In this document: positions 6,787 to 14,342 of the stretch, piece after piece
Numbering within the stretch: the stretch's first letter is position 1
Layout: each line of letters begins with the position of its first letter
Assembly (NCBI GenBank): GCA_050942995.1
Contig: JBMNOI010000074.1
Span: forward strand, 1 to 19,013
Length of the DNA: 19,013 nt
Source: JBMNOI01 sp050942995
GTDB taxonomy: Bacteria > Chloroflexota > Anaerolineae > UBA1429
Direction of reading: 5' to 3'
Made by a program: the position numbers and the translations under genes
Notes under the pieces: generated by a model
Told to the model about the DNA's origin: nothing
What the model saw: only the letters and a program-made list of their open reading frames with translations
The model's database searches: none

Positions 6787-7965
6787 GACGTATCGTCGAA
6801 TTCGCCTGGGAGAGCCTCTCCAAACATGGCGAAGAGCTGTGCGGTGACAGTGTGCGCATCATGACCACCGAAACGTCCTTTCTGGTGGTGCTTTCGGATG
6901 GTCTGGGCAGCGGCGTCAAGGCCAATATCCTCTCGACGCTGACGTCACAAATCGCCGCCACCATGTTCGAACAGGGCGCCTCGGTCGAGGAGGTGATGGC
7001 CACCCTGGCCGAGACGCTGCCCGAGTGCCGCGTGCGCAATCTGGCTTATGCGACGCTCTCTATGCTGAGTGCAGGATGGTCGCGAGGCCTATCTCGTCGA
7101 ATACGATACGCCGCCCCTTATCCTCGTGCGCGACGGACGGATCGTCGATCTGCCCACCAGTGAGCGTGAATTCAGCGGACGTCGGGTGCGTGAGGCGCGT
7201 TTCGAGCTATTCGAGAACGACTGCCTGGTGATGATCAGCGACGGCTATGAACACGCCGGAGTGGGTCACACGCGGCCTATGGGCTGGGGACACGAGCGTA
7301 TCGCGGCGGATGTGGCCCGACTCGTTGGTGAGAGGGCCGACGCCCATCATGTCGCCAACTCGTTGCAACGCACCTGCCTGGATCTGTACGAGGGCGCCCC
7401 CGGAGACGACGCAACGATCGTCGTCATGCGCGTGCGCCCCGCCCGCACCGTCGCCATCTGGACCGGCCCTCCCGCCGACAGGTCGCTGGACGAAGAGGCC
7501 GTCTCCAAATTAATGAGTCATCGTGGAACCCGCGTGATCTGTGGTGGGACGACGGCGCAAATCGCCGCCCGCATCCTCGATAAAGAGCTGGTGGTGGACT
7601 GGGTGCCTCCCAGCAAGAGCCCCCAGGAGCCCCCGACGCGAAAAAAGGTCACACCGCCCATGGCGCAACTGGAGGGGCTCGACCTGGTCACCGAGGGGAT
7701 CATCACCTTGGGCCAGACCGTCGAGCTGCTGGAGCACGCCCGCACCGCCAGAGATCTGCCGCCGGATGACGACGCGTCCACCCGTCTGGCCCGCCTGTTA
7801 CTGGAATCGGACGATATTCACCTGATCGTGGGCACGGCCCTGCACCCCACCCAGATCGCCGATCTGGTGCGGCGCGAGCCCATGCGCCACGTCTATGTGC
7901 GCGAATTGCTCCGCGAACTGCAGCGACGAAACAAAAACGTCACGGTCGAATACCTGGAGATAGGC
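6783..7965 (+). pseudogene. SpoIIE-like PP2C serine phosphatase, frameshifted
   Basis: Reconstructed product of about 394 residues. The N-terminal part is a PP2C/SpoIIE phosphatase with SDGLGSGVKAN, MISDGYEHAG and the metal-binding GDDATIVV, the usual positions for the acidic Mn-binding residues. The C-terminal 150 residues or so are those that accompany this phosphatase in HydS clusters, including the stretch VICGGTTAQIAARIL; their function is unknown to me. It would dephosphorylate a partner protein in a signalling pathway fed by HydS. A frameshift lies at 7068 (one base too many or two too few), between SML and QDGREAYLVEY. Its ATG overlaps the hydS stop (ATGA, 6783-6786). No stop codon separates it from the next gene, as the frame runs straight through VEYLEIG into the membrane protein: either a fusion or another lesion. 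Confidence 0.83.
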
Positions 7966-8513
7966 ATGAACACCGAATCGATGATCCGCTCGCGAACCGC
8001 CTGGCACCGCGCCGCCCGCCTGACCCTGGGCATCGCTCTGGCGCTCTGCATCCCCTTGCTGGGTCTGCCCCAGGCGATTACCGGCACGCTGGTGAATGCA
8101 CTACTGTTTACCGCCGTGGCCACCATGGGCACCGGACAGGCCATGATGCTGGGTATGATCACGCCACTGAGCGCGGCGCTGCGTGGCGTGCTGCCGCTGC
8201 CCCTCGCCCTGATGATTCCTTTCATCGCGATGGGTAACGCCACACTGGCCGGCATATATGGCGCGCTGCGTGCCCGACACCGTGGCGCAGCCGTCGTCAT
8301 CGCCGCCGTGACCAAGTTTGCCCTGCTCTATGCCGCCGTGACGTTGCTTATACCCTGCGGCCGTTGACGGTCGCCGTAAGCGACACGGCCCAGTCCGTCG
8401 CCATCCCCACTGCCCTCGCCGAGATGATGCGCTGGCCTCAACTGGCCACGGCGCTCATGGGGGGCCTGCTGGCCATCGGCCTGCAGGAGGGGCATCGACG
8501 ATTGACGCGGTAG
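7966..8513 (+). pseudogene. ECF-S-like small membrane protein, frameshifted
   Basis: Hydrophobic protein of about 182 residues when reconstructed, with five or six likely membrane helices, resembling the substrate-binding S components of energy-coupling factor transporters. It begins MNTESMIRSRTAW, with GGAG (7956-7959) 6 nt upstream of the ATG, which argues for its own start even though the phosphatase frame continues into it. One base is missing near 8350-8352: the first frame stops after LLIPCGR, while the next frame continues as TLRPLTVAVSDTAQ and on to TAG (8511-8513), adding two more helices. Ligand unknown; no ECF ATPase genes are in the window. As part of the cluster it may be a membrane sensor or transporter for the HydS circuit, which is inference. 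Confidence 0.7.
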
Positions 8514-8541
8514 CGACTCGTCCGCCCGTCCGCCTCACAAG

Positions 8542-8582
8542 ATCGCGCCATGCCACGTCATCATAACGCGGCACGGCGCGAT
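8542..8582. terminator. Hairpin between convergent genes
   Basis: ATCGCGCC (8542-8549) and TGCC (8551-8554) pair with GGCA (8570-8573) and GGCGCGAT (8575-8582), 12 bp with one mismatch. It is followed on the plus strand by TTTGCATT, a weak T-tract. The position between convergent stop codons fits a bidirectional terminator. Confidence 0.6.
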
Positions 8583-8611
8583 TTGCATTATGCCTTCTCT
8601 CGCGACAAACG

Positions 8612-10060
8612 TTATGTCACCCTGAGTAGGCGCACCGCCATATAGGGACGCCCGGGAAGTTCCAGGATCACTTTGCCGCGATAGGTGCCGACCGGCTCGA
8701 TCGTCATCTGCCAGGTATCGATGACCTCGGCGGCATACTCCCCCTCGGGCAGGGTCAACGGCAGCTCGGCCGGCTGATAGATGCCGCAATAGATCAGATA
8801 ATAGTCATCGCCCTTGGCGGCGCAGGGCAAACGGGTGTCTACCACGCCGTCTACCGGCTCCAACCCCTGTGCCGGGCCGCCCTCGATCAAACGCCGCAGA
8901 AAGGCGATGCGCTCCGGGCTCGTCCCCCGCAGCACGCCCCCTTTGGACCACCACAGTCGATCCTCAGGGTGCAGGTAGGTCTCACCGTGCCCGCAATAGC
9001 CGCCGCGCACGGTGGTCTCCCAAAAACGCCGCACCAGCTCCTGACCACTGATGTTCCCCCACGTCAGCGGGATGTTGCCCTCATAGCGGCACTCGTCGAT
9101 AACCACCGGCTTGCCGTACTGCTCGCGCCAGGTGCGCGTCAGCTCGACGTCGCTGTGCTGAATGCTCTGATGTGTCACCCGGGGTTTGGCATGGTCGTAA
9201 AAGCCACGGCAGTTGTGCACCGATCGCAGATGGCCATACGGATCGCTCTCCTGCACGATGCGAAAGAAACGATCCCAATCGGCCATGGTCTTGGCCGTCA
9301 TCAGATCGTACTCGTTCGCCAGCGACCACCACACGTTGCGAAATGCCGCCAATCGGGCCACCACATAGCGCAGGTAACGATCGTCGGCCTCGGCCGACAT
9401 GCGAGAATAGCCCCAGCGGTCGTAGCCGTGAAACAGGATGAGATCGGCCTCGATACCCAACGCCATCAGGTCACCCACGCGCTGCTCCAGGTGGCGCCAA
9501 AAGGCCGGATTGAAGCGTGCGAAATCCCGGCCCCCGGCCCCATCGGGCTCGAAGGGGTGATACTCGGGCTCGTTCTGGTTGTAGTGATAATGCTTAGGAA
9601 ACACACACATGCGCATCTTGTTGAACGGTGCCGTCTTGAGTGTGGCCAGCGTCTGCTCCTCCATCGCATCGCCCTGATGGTTCCAGACATAGCAGGTGGT
9701 GCCCACCGGATAATACGGCGTCCCGTCCTCATAGCGGAAATGGAAGCGGTCGTGCACGCGCACCGGACCGTGGTTGCCCTCACGCGGGGCCACGCAGTGA
9801 AAGGTGCCCCGCACACCGTTCAGCGCGGCGATATTGCTGAACGTCTCGTAGCGCCACTCTCCCTCGGTATCGGGCATAAAGCGGATACGGTATCTCCCCT
9901 CCCCGTCATAAAAGCCATCGACGTGGACCACACGATGGCGGTAGCCGAACCGGGCGCCCACGACAACGTCCACGAACGGATTGCCCTCGGCCGGGCCCTG
10001 CAGCGCAACCTCGAACATGTCCCAACGTTCCACCACAGACGGCCCCTGTCCCTCGGCCAT
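8612..10060 (-). CDS. Putative glycoside hydrolase, DUF5060/DUF4038/DUF5605 type
   Basis: A 482-residue protein with an N-terminal beta-sandwich of the DUF5060 type (VERWDMFEVAL, FMPDTEGEWRYETFS; about 10-95), a central TIM-barrel like the apiosidase-type DUF4038 family (about 105-390) and a C-terminal beta domain (DUF5605-like). In the barrel, Asn249-Glu250 of SLANEYD and Glu323 of VVIDECRYEG stand where clan A glycosidases carry the acid/base and nucleophile. There is no signal peptide, so it probably acts on imported oligosaccharides in the cytoplasm; the sugar is unknown. ATG 10060 is preferred for its AGGAGG 8 nt upstream, but ATG 10078 (GGAG, 6 nt) is also possible. It lies downstream of the carboligase gene, beyond a terminator, with no clear promoter of its own; expression may depend on read-through. 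Confidence 0.88.
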   Translation of the reverse strand: MAEGQGPSVVERWDMFEVALQGPAEGNPFVDVVVGARFGYRHRVVHVDGFYDGEGRYRIRFMPDTEGEWRYETFSNIAALNGVRGTFHCVAPREGNHGPVRVHDRFHFRYEDGTPYYPVGTTCYVWNHQGDAMEEQTLATLKTAPFNKMRMCVFPKHYHYNQNEPEYHPFEPDGAGGRDFARFNPAFWRHLEQRVGDLMALGIEADLILFHGYDRWGYSRMSAEADDRYLRYVVARLAAFRNVWWSLANEYDLMTAKTMADWDRFFRIVQESDPYGHLRSVHNCRGFYDHAKPRVTHQSIQHSDVELTRTWREQYGKPVVIDECRYEGNIPLTWGNISGQELVRRFWETTVRGGYCGHGETYLHPEDRLWWSKGGVLRGTSPERIAFLRRLIEGGPAQGLEPVDGVVDTRLPCAAKGDDYYLIYCGIYQPAELPLTLPEGEYAAEVIDTWQMTIEPVGTYRGKVILELPGRPYMAVRLLRVT

Positions 10061-10092
10061 ATCCATTCCCTCCTGCATCTTTTGCTCCAATG

Positions 10093-10120
10093 AAAAAGGG
10101 GCGGCTGAATGAGCCGCCTC
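10093..10120 (-). terminator. Intrinsic terminator after the carboligase gene
   Basis: GGGGCGGCT (10098-10106) and AGCCGCCTC (10112-10120) pair around a 5-nt loop with one G-U pair. Read on the minus strand the stem is followed by five T residues (complement of A10093-10097). It lies just past the carboligase stop codon and before the glycosidase start. Confidence 0.85.
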
Positions 10121-10132
10121 TCGGTCGCGAGA

Positions 10133-11803
10133 TCACTCGAACTCGCGGATGGCATCCAGTGACGCCCCCATCGATGCATCGGCATTGCGTTCGACGATGA
10201 TGTCGACGACGGCCGGTCGGCCGCTATCCATCGCCCGCCGGAAGGCGCCTCGAATATCCTCGGGGCGCTCCACTCGTTCGCCATAGGCGCCGAACGATTC
10301 GGCCAGCTTGACGAAATCGATCCCCCGACCGTCATAGGTCAGGTCTACTGCATACTCGTACTCGTAGGCGTAGCGCTGATTCTGTCGAATCAGGCTCAGG
10401 TAACCGTTATTAACGATGACGACGATGATGGGCACATTGTGCTGGCAGGCCATGGCCAGCTCCTCGATGGTAAAGGCCACGCCACCGTCGCCCACGACCG
10501 CCACCGCCGTCGACTCGGGCCGGGCGATCTTGGCGCCGATAGCGGCGGGCAGGTCATAGCCCAGCGTGCCGGCGCCCCCTGAAGCCAGATAGGTATAGGG
10601 CCGCGAGACGCTCTGGAACTGCCCCGACCAGATCTGCGTCAGGCCACATCCGGTGGTAAAGATGGTGTCGGGCGGGAAGAACTCGTTCATCTCCTGATAG
10701 ACGCGCTGCGGCTTGATGGGCACCTGATCGAAATCGGTGCGTCGGGCCATAGCCGCGCGATCCGCCGGGATACGCGCCACCCGCTCGGCGGGCGGCAGCG
10801 GCGCCGTGCGCTTGCGCGCCTCGGCCAGCAGCGCCTGCAACGCCAAGCCGGCGTCGGCCACAATGCCCACCTCGGTCGGAACGATGCGCCCGATATGATC
10901 CGGCTCGATATTGATGTGGATAAAGCGGCGCCCCTGGGTATACACATCCAGCCGTCCGGTGTGCCGGTCGCCGAAACGACAGCCGATGCCCATCACCAGG
11001 TCAGAATCCAAGAAGAACTTGTTTCCAAAGGGAGAACCCACCTGTATACCGATATGGCCGACATGCAGGGGATGATCCGCCGCAATGCCACCGGTCGCCA
11101 TATAGGTGGTGATGACCGGCAGGGAGAGATACTCGGCAAACTCGACGAAAGCGTCCGTCGCCCCGGAGAGCAGCACGCCGCCCCCCATGATGAGCACCGG
11201 CTTCTCGGCCTCGAACAGCAGATCCATCGCCCGGGCAATCTGCGCTTCGCCGGGCGCCGGCTTTACGACGGGCAACGGAGTATAGAGATCGGGGTCGAAG
11301 GGAATATCGGCCATCTGGACATCCATGGGCAGATCGATAAGCACCGGCCCCGGTCGTCCCTCACGGGCCACATGGAAGGCCTTCTGCAAGAGGGCGGGCA
11401 CCTGCGTCGGCTCGGTGATGCACCACGTCGCCTTGCACACCGGCGCGGCGATAGCGGCGATATCGACGCACTGAAACGCTTCTTTGCCCAACTGGCTGCG
11501 CACATTCTGGCCGGTTATAGCGATGAGGGGGATCGAATCGATCTGAGCCGTATACAGCCCTGTGACGAAATTAGTCGCACCGGGACCCGAGGTGCAGATC
11601 GCCAGCGCCATCTTGCCACACGCGCGATAGTAGCCGTCGGCAGCATGGGTGGCGCCCTCTTCGTGACGCGCCAGATAGTGCTTGATGCGCGTCGATGTCC
11701 CCAGATACTCGTACACCGGATTGATGGACGCTCCGGGAATGCCAAACGCCACCTCGATCCCTTCCTTCTCCAGAATTCTGACAACGACTTCTGCAACGCG
11801 CAT
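10133..11803 (-). CDS. Glyoxylate carboligase-like ThDP-dependent enzyme
   Basis: A 556-residue enzyme of the acetolactate-synthase superfamily. It follows E. coli Gcl closely in style: FGIPGASINPVYEY, KEAFQCVDI, RPGPVLIDLPMDVQ, KPQRVYQEMN, NNGYLSLIRQNQR and MGASLDAIREFE all have Gcl counterparts. Gcl joins two glyoxylates to tartronate semialdehyde and CO2 in the cytoplasm. The ThDP/Mg motif runs from GDG (438-440) to Asn465-Asn466. It is about 37 residues shorter than E. coli Gcl at the C terminus. It has Glu48 (RHEEGATH) where E. coli Gcl has Val51, so the chemistry may differ and an acetolactate-synthase-like or other carboligase role is open. ATG 11803 has GGGAGG about 5 nt upstream. None of the usual partners (hydroxypyruvate isomerase, tartronate semialdehyde reductase) is in the window. 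Confidence 0.85.
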   Translation of the reverse strand: MRVAEVVVRILEKEGIEVAFGIPGASINPVYEYLGTSTRIKHYLARHEEGATHAADGYYRACGKMALAICTSGPGATNFVTGLYTAQIDSIPLIAITGQNVRSQLGKEAFQCVDIAAIAAPVCKATWCITEPTQVPALLQKAFHVAREGRPGPVLIDLPMDVQMADIPFDPDLYTPLPVVKPAPGEAQIARAMDLLFEAEKPVLIMGGGVLLSGATDAFVEFAEYLSLPVITTYMATGGIAADHPLHVGHIGIQVGSPFGNKFFLDSDLVMGIGCRFGDRHTGRLDVYTQGRRFIHINIEPDHIGRIVPTEVGIVADAGLALQALLAEARKRTAPLPPAERVARIPADRAAMARRTDFDQVPIKPQRVYQEMNEFFPPDTIFTTGCGLTQIWSGQFQSVSRPYTYLASGGAGTLGYDLPAAIGAKIARPESTAVAVVGDGGVAFTIEELAMACQHNVPIIVVIVNNGYLSLIRQNQRYAYEYEYAVDLTYDGRGIDFVKLAESFGAYGERVERPEDIRGAFRRAMDSGRPAVVDIIVERNADASMGASLDAIREFE

Positions 11804-11902
11804 TTCGTCCTCCCAAGGCTAAACGTATATGTTGAATGGTACTGCTCGATAATGGCGCCTTTTTCCTGTGCGAACACAATCCGGCAAAAGGCCCGTCAGA
11901 AT

Positions 11903-11931
11903 ATTCTAGCCCGACAGCCGCAGCGGCGCAA
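11903..11931 (-). promoter_or_regulatory. Candidate promoter for the carboligase gene
   Basis: On the minus strand TTGCGC (11931-11926) and TAGAAT (11908-11903) are 17 nt apart, giving a start near 11896. A perfect 10-bp palindrome AGAATATTCT (11898-11907) covers the -10 box and could bind a regulator. Confidence 0.45.
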
Positions 11932-11950
11932 ACGGCCGGCCCGGCGGCCG
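11930..11950 (-). terminator. Weak terminator candidate after the FGGY kinase gene
   Basis: CGGCCG (11945-11950) and CGGCCG (11933-11938) form a GC-only 6-bp stem with a 6-nt loop, followed on the minus strand by TTTGCG. The T-tract is short. It lies just past the kinase stop codon. Confidence 0.4.
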
Positions 11951-11967
11951 GACAGATGAACACCGCC

Positions 11968-13488
11968 CTATACCCCCGCCCCCATCAGATCGGCGATACG
12001 CCCGTACACCGGCACCAGCGCCTCGTACGTCTCCGCAAAGAGCGCATACAGCTCCTCGTAGCGGGCGGCCACATCGGGGCGCGGCACCTCTCCCGGCTCG
12101 ACCTGCACCAGGCGGCCCGCCACGGCATAATCGGGGTACAATCCCACGCCCACGCCGCCGGCCACCGCCGCACCCAGCGCCGTCGCCTCGACCGCCAGAT
12201 GGGCGCGCAACACCGGCAGGTTGAACACATCCGACAGAATCTGGCGCCACAACGCCGAACGCGCCCCGCCACCGATAAGACGCAACGCCGCAATGGGCGC
12301 CCCCTGCTCGCGGAACGCGTCGAGGATGATGCGTAGATTGAACGCCACCCCCTCCAGCGTGGCGCGGGCCATCTCGGCCCGCCCGTGTACCATGCTCAAC
12401 CCCACGAACGCCCCACGCGCCCGAGGATTCCAGTGCGGGCTACGCTCGCCGATAAGGTAGGGCAGAAAGAGCAGCCCCTGTGCTCCCGGCTCGACGCCGG
12501 CCGCCATCTCATCCAACCGGGCATAGAGCCGCTCATCTCCGTCCCCTCGCAGCACCCGCTCCAGCCAATCGTACGATCCCCCGGCGCACTGCATGGTGCC
12601 CGTGGGAAAGACATAGTCGGGGTCCAGATGGGCAAAGGTAAAGGTGCGTTGAGCCGGATCATACAACGGTTCCTCGCTTACGAACGAGATCCACGACGAA
12701 GAGCCGATATAGTTGTAGGCATCCGCCGGATTCACCACCCCTGAGCCGGTCGTGGCGCAGGCACCGTCGCCGCCCCCGATGACGACCGGCGTGCCCTCGG
12801 CCAGCCCCGTTTCGACGGCGGCATCCGAGGTGACGGTCCCCACGACGGTATGCGAGGGCAGCGCCTCGGGCAAAAGCGCCGGATCCAGCCCCAGCGCTTC
12901 GATGATCGCCCCGGACCATACCCGCCGCCGCAGATCGAAGAGGTTGGTGCCCGAGGCATCCGAATAGTCGGTGGCGTAGGCGCCGGTGAGGCAAAAGACC
13001 GCGTAATCCTTGGCCTGCAGCACCCGATGGGTTCGCGAGAAGAGGTCGGGCTGGTGGCGTCGGAGCCACAGGATCTTGGCCGCCGAATAGTTCGAGCTGA
13101 CGCGGTGGCCGGTGATGGTATACACCTCATCCCGGCCGGCGCGTTCGGCGATGAATGCCGCCTCTTCTTCGGCGCGCTGGTCGGCCCAGATGATGGCCGA
13201 GCGCAGCGGCGCGCCGGACTCATCCACCGGCAGGCAACCCATCATCTGCCCGGAAAAGCTCACTACGGCGATGTCGTCCGCCTTGCGCCCCGATTCGGCC
13301 AGCAACCGCCGGGTGCTCTCGCACACCGCACGCCACCAATCGGCCGGATCCTGCTCGGCCCAGCCCGGCTGTGGGTAGGCCGTCTCATAGCCGGAGAAAG
13401 CGGCGGCCAGCAGATGTCCCTCGATATCGAACAACGATGCCTTGTTGCCGGTCGTGCCCAGGTCATGGGCCAGGATGAGTTCGGGCAT
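11968..13488 (-). CDS. xylB: FGGY-family carbohydrate kinase, xylulokinase type
   Basis: A 506-residue two-domain sugar kinase that would phosphorylate a ketopentose, most likely D-xylulose, with ATP in the cytoplasm. Features are the N-terminal phosphate loop HDLGTTGNK (8-16), GWAEQDP, FSGQMMG, the substrate-side TDYSDASGTNLFDL, GGGDGACATTGSG with the probable catalytic Asp, the FGGY signature region GERSPHWNPRARGAFVGL and the adenosine motif GGGARSALW. All point to the XylB branch rather than glycerol or rhamnulose kinase, though substrate assignment within FGGY is unreliable. The ATG at 13488 has a GAGG about 11 nt upstream, which overlaps the end of the preceding phosphoesterase gene. The 15-bp gap shows the two are one operon. 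No xylose isomerase is present in the window. Confidence 0.92.
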   Translation of the reverse strand: MPELILAHDLGTTGNKASLFDIEGHLLAAAFSGYETAYPQPGWAEQDPADWWRAVCESTRRLLAESGRKADDIAVVSFSGQMMGCLPVDESGAPLRSAIIWADQRAEEEAAFIAERAGRDEVYTITGHRVSSNYSAAKILWLRRHQPDLFSRTHRVLQAKDYAVFCLTGAYATDYSDASGTNLFDLRRRVWSGAIIEALGLDPALLPEALPSHTVVGTVTSDAAVETGLAEGTPVVIGGGDGACATTGSGVVNPADAYNYIGSSSWISFVSEEPLYDPAQRTFTFAHLDPDYVFPTGTMQCAGGSYDWLERVLRGDGDERLYARLDEMAAGVEPGAQGLLFLPYLIGERSPHWNPRARGAFVGLSMVHGRAEMARATLEGVAFNLRIILDAFREQGAPIAALRLIGGGARSALWRQILSDVFNLPVLRAHLAVEATALGAAVAGGVGVGLYPDYAVAGRLVQVEPGEVPRPDVAARYEELYALFAETYEALVPVYGRIADLMGAGV

Positions 13489-13503
13489 GGTGGGTTGAAC
13501 CTC

Positions 13504-14253
13504 TTATTCGATGGTATATGTTCGACAGGTGACTTTTTCATCGCCCGCCTTCCCCTCCTCCAGATCATAGATCAGGTAAGGGTGAGGCGATTCGCAAAAG
13601 GCGGGAGCGGTGGAGAAATAGGTCTCACCGATGCGGAACAGGGGAATGCCCTCGTGATAGTGGCCGCCCAGAACGAGCCGCACCAGACCGCTCCCGACGA
13701 CGGCCTCGACCATCTCCTCGGCGCGCGCATAGGTGTAGGGGTACCCCTCATCCCGACGCGGCCACACCAGATAGTGCTGGATATGAATTTGCGGGGGCGA
13801 GTGCACGTCGGTCAGGGCGGCCTGAAAACGCGCCCACTCGCGCCCCCGGCGATGCGGCACATAGTCGGCATCCTGCCGGTCGGTGAAGGAGAGCACGCGG
13901 TAACCGGCGCATTCGGCTTCATCGGGCAGATGGCCGAATACCCGCCGCACCAGCTCCTCGTGATCGTGGTTCCCACCGATGACGACCGCCGCGCAACCGG
14001 TGGCGGGCAGCAGCTCGGCGATGAGGCGCAAGTCGGCCTCGCCCTGCCGCTGCGTATCGGCATCATGCAGATCTCCCAGAGGATAGTCGAGAAGATCACC
14101 GGTCAGGGCGATCAGGTCGGGTCGCGCCGCCGCAATCCGCTCCATAGCACGCTCCAGGAGAGCCGCCACACGCCGCCCCTGCCGCTCGGGGATATCTGGA
14201 TTTCCCGGCAGGTGCTCGCGCAGGTGCAGGTCCGACAGATGGGCGATCCTCAT
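13504..14253 (-). CDS. Calcineurin-like metallophosphoesterase
   Basis: A 249-residue phosphoesterase with the full metal-binding set: Asp8 and His10 (SDLHL), Asp53 (TGDLLD), Asn95-His96 (GGNHDHEE), His160 (QHYLVWP) and the pair His198/His200 (GGHYH). Such enzymes hydrolyse phosphomonoesters or diesters using two metal ions; the substrate cannot be told. The sequence is cytoplasmic, without signal peptide. ATG 14253 is chosen because the protein then starts directly at the first beta strand (MRIAHLSDLHL) and a purine-rich GGGGAG lies upstream; an in-frame extension to 14304 would lie upstream of the predicted transcription start. It is the first gene of an operon with the FGGY kinase, so it may remove a phosphorylated sugar or related metabolite, which is speculation. 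Confidence 0.9.
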   Translation of the reverse strand: MRIAHLSDLHLREHLPGNPDIPERQGRRVAALLERAMERIAAARPDLIALTGDLLDYPLGDLHDADTQRQGEADLRLIAELLPATGCAAVVIGGNHDHEELVRRVFGHLPDEAECAGYRVLSFTDRQDADYVPHRRGREWARFQAALTDVHSPPQIHIQHYLVWPRRDEGYPYTYARAEEMVEAVVGSGLVRLVLGGHYHEGIPLFRIGETYFSTAPAFCESPHPYLIYDLEEGKAGDEKVTCRTYTIE

Positions 14254-14288
14254 TCCCCCCACTCCCCTTTCATGGCCGATTGCCCCTA

Positions 14289-14317
14289 TGCATAGTGGAA
14301 TCATCGGGGAGTGTCAA
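14289..14317 (-). promoter_or_regulatory. Promoter for the phosphoesterase/FGGY kinase operon
   Basis: On the minus strand a perfect TTGACA (14317-14312) and TATGCA (14294-14289) are 17 nt apart, giving a start near 14281, about 28 nt before the ATG at 14253. Confidence 0.72.
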
Positions 14318-14321
14318 GCGC

Positions 14322-14339
14322 GACGGGTTGCCGCCCGTC
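14322..14339 (-). terminator. Hairpin after the VIT/VWA gene, no T-tract
   Basis: GACGGG (14322-14327) and CCCGTC (14334-14339) form a 6-bp stem with a 6-nt loop just past the VIT/VWA stop codon and right before the next promoter. No T run follows on the minus strand, so termination strength is doubtful. Confidence 0.4.
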
Positions 14340-14342
14340 ACC

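Noticed and set aside
4802..8513. Programmed ribosomal frameshifting to explain the broken cluster
   Set aside because: Six sites with different directions and no shared slippery sequence or downstream structure make recoding unlikely; decay or sequence error is simpler.
8969..10093. Long plus-strand frame of 374 codons across the glycosidase gene
   Set aside because: It is antisense to a gene with clear family motifs; such open shadows are common in GC-rich coding DNA. No ribosome binding site or domain was seen.
10895..14295. Long plus-strand frames antisense to the carboligase, FGGY kinase and phosphoesterase genes
   Set aside because: They are shadows of recognised minus-strand genes, with His/Arg/Gln-rich translations and no family resemblance.
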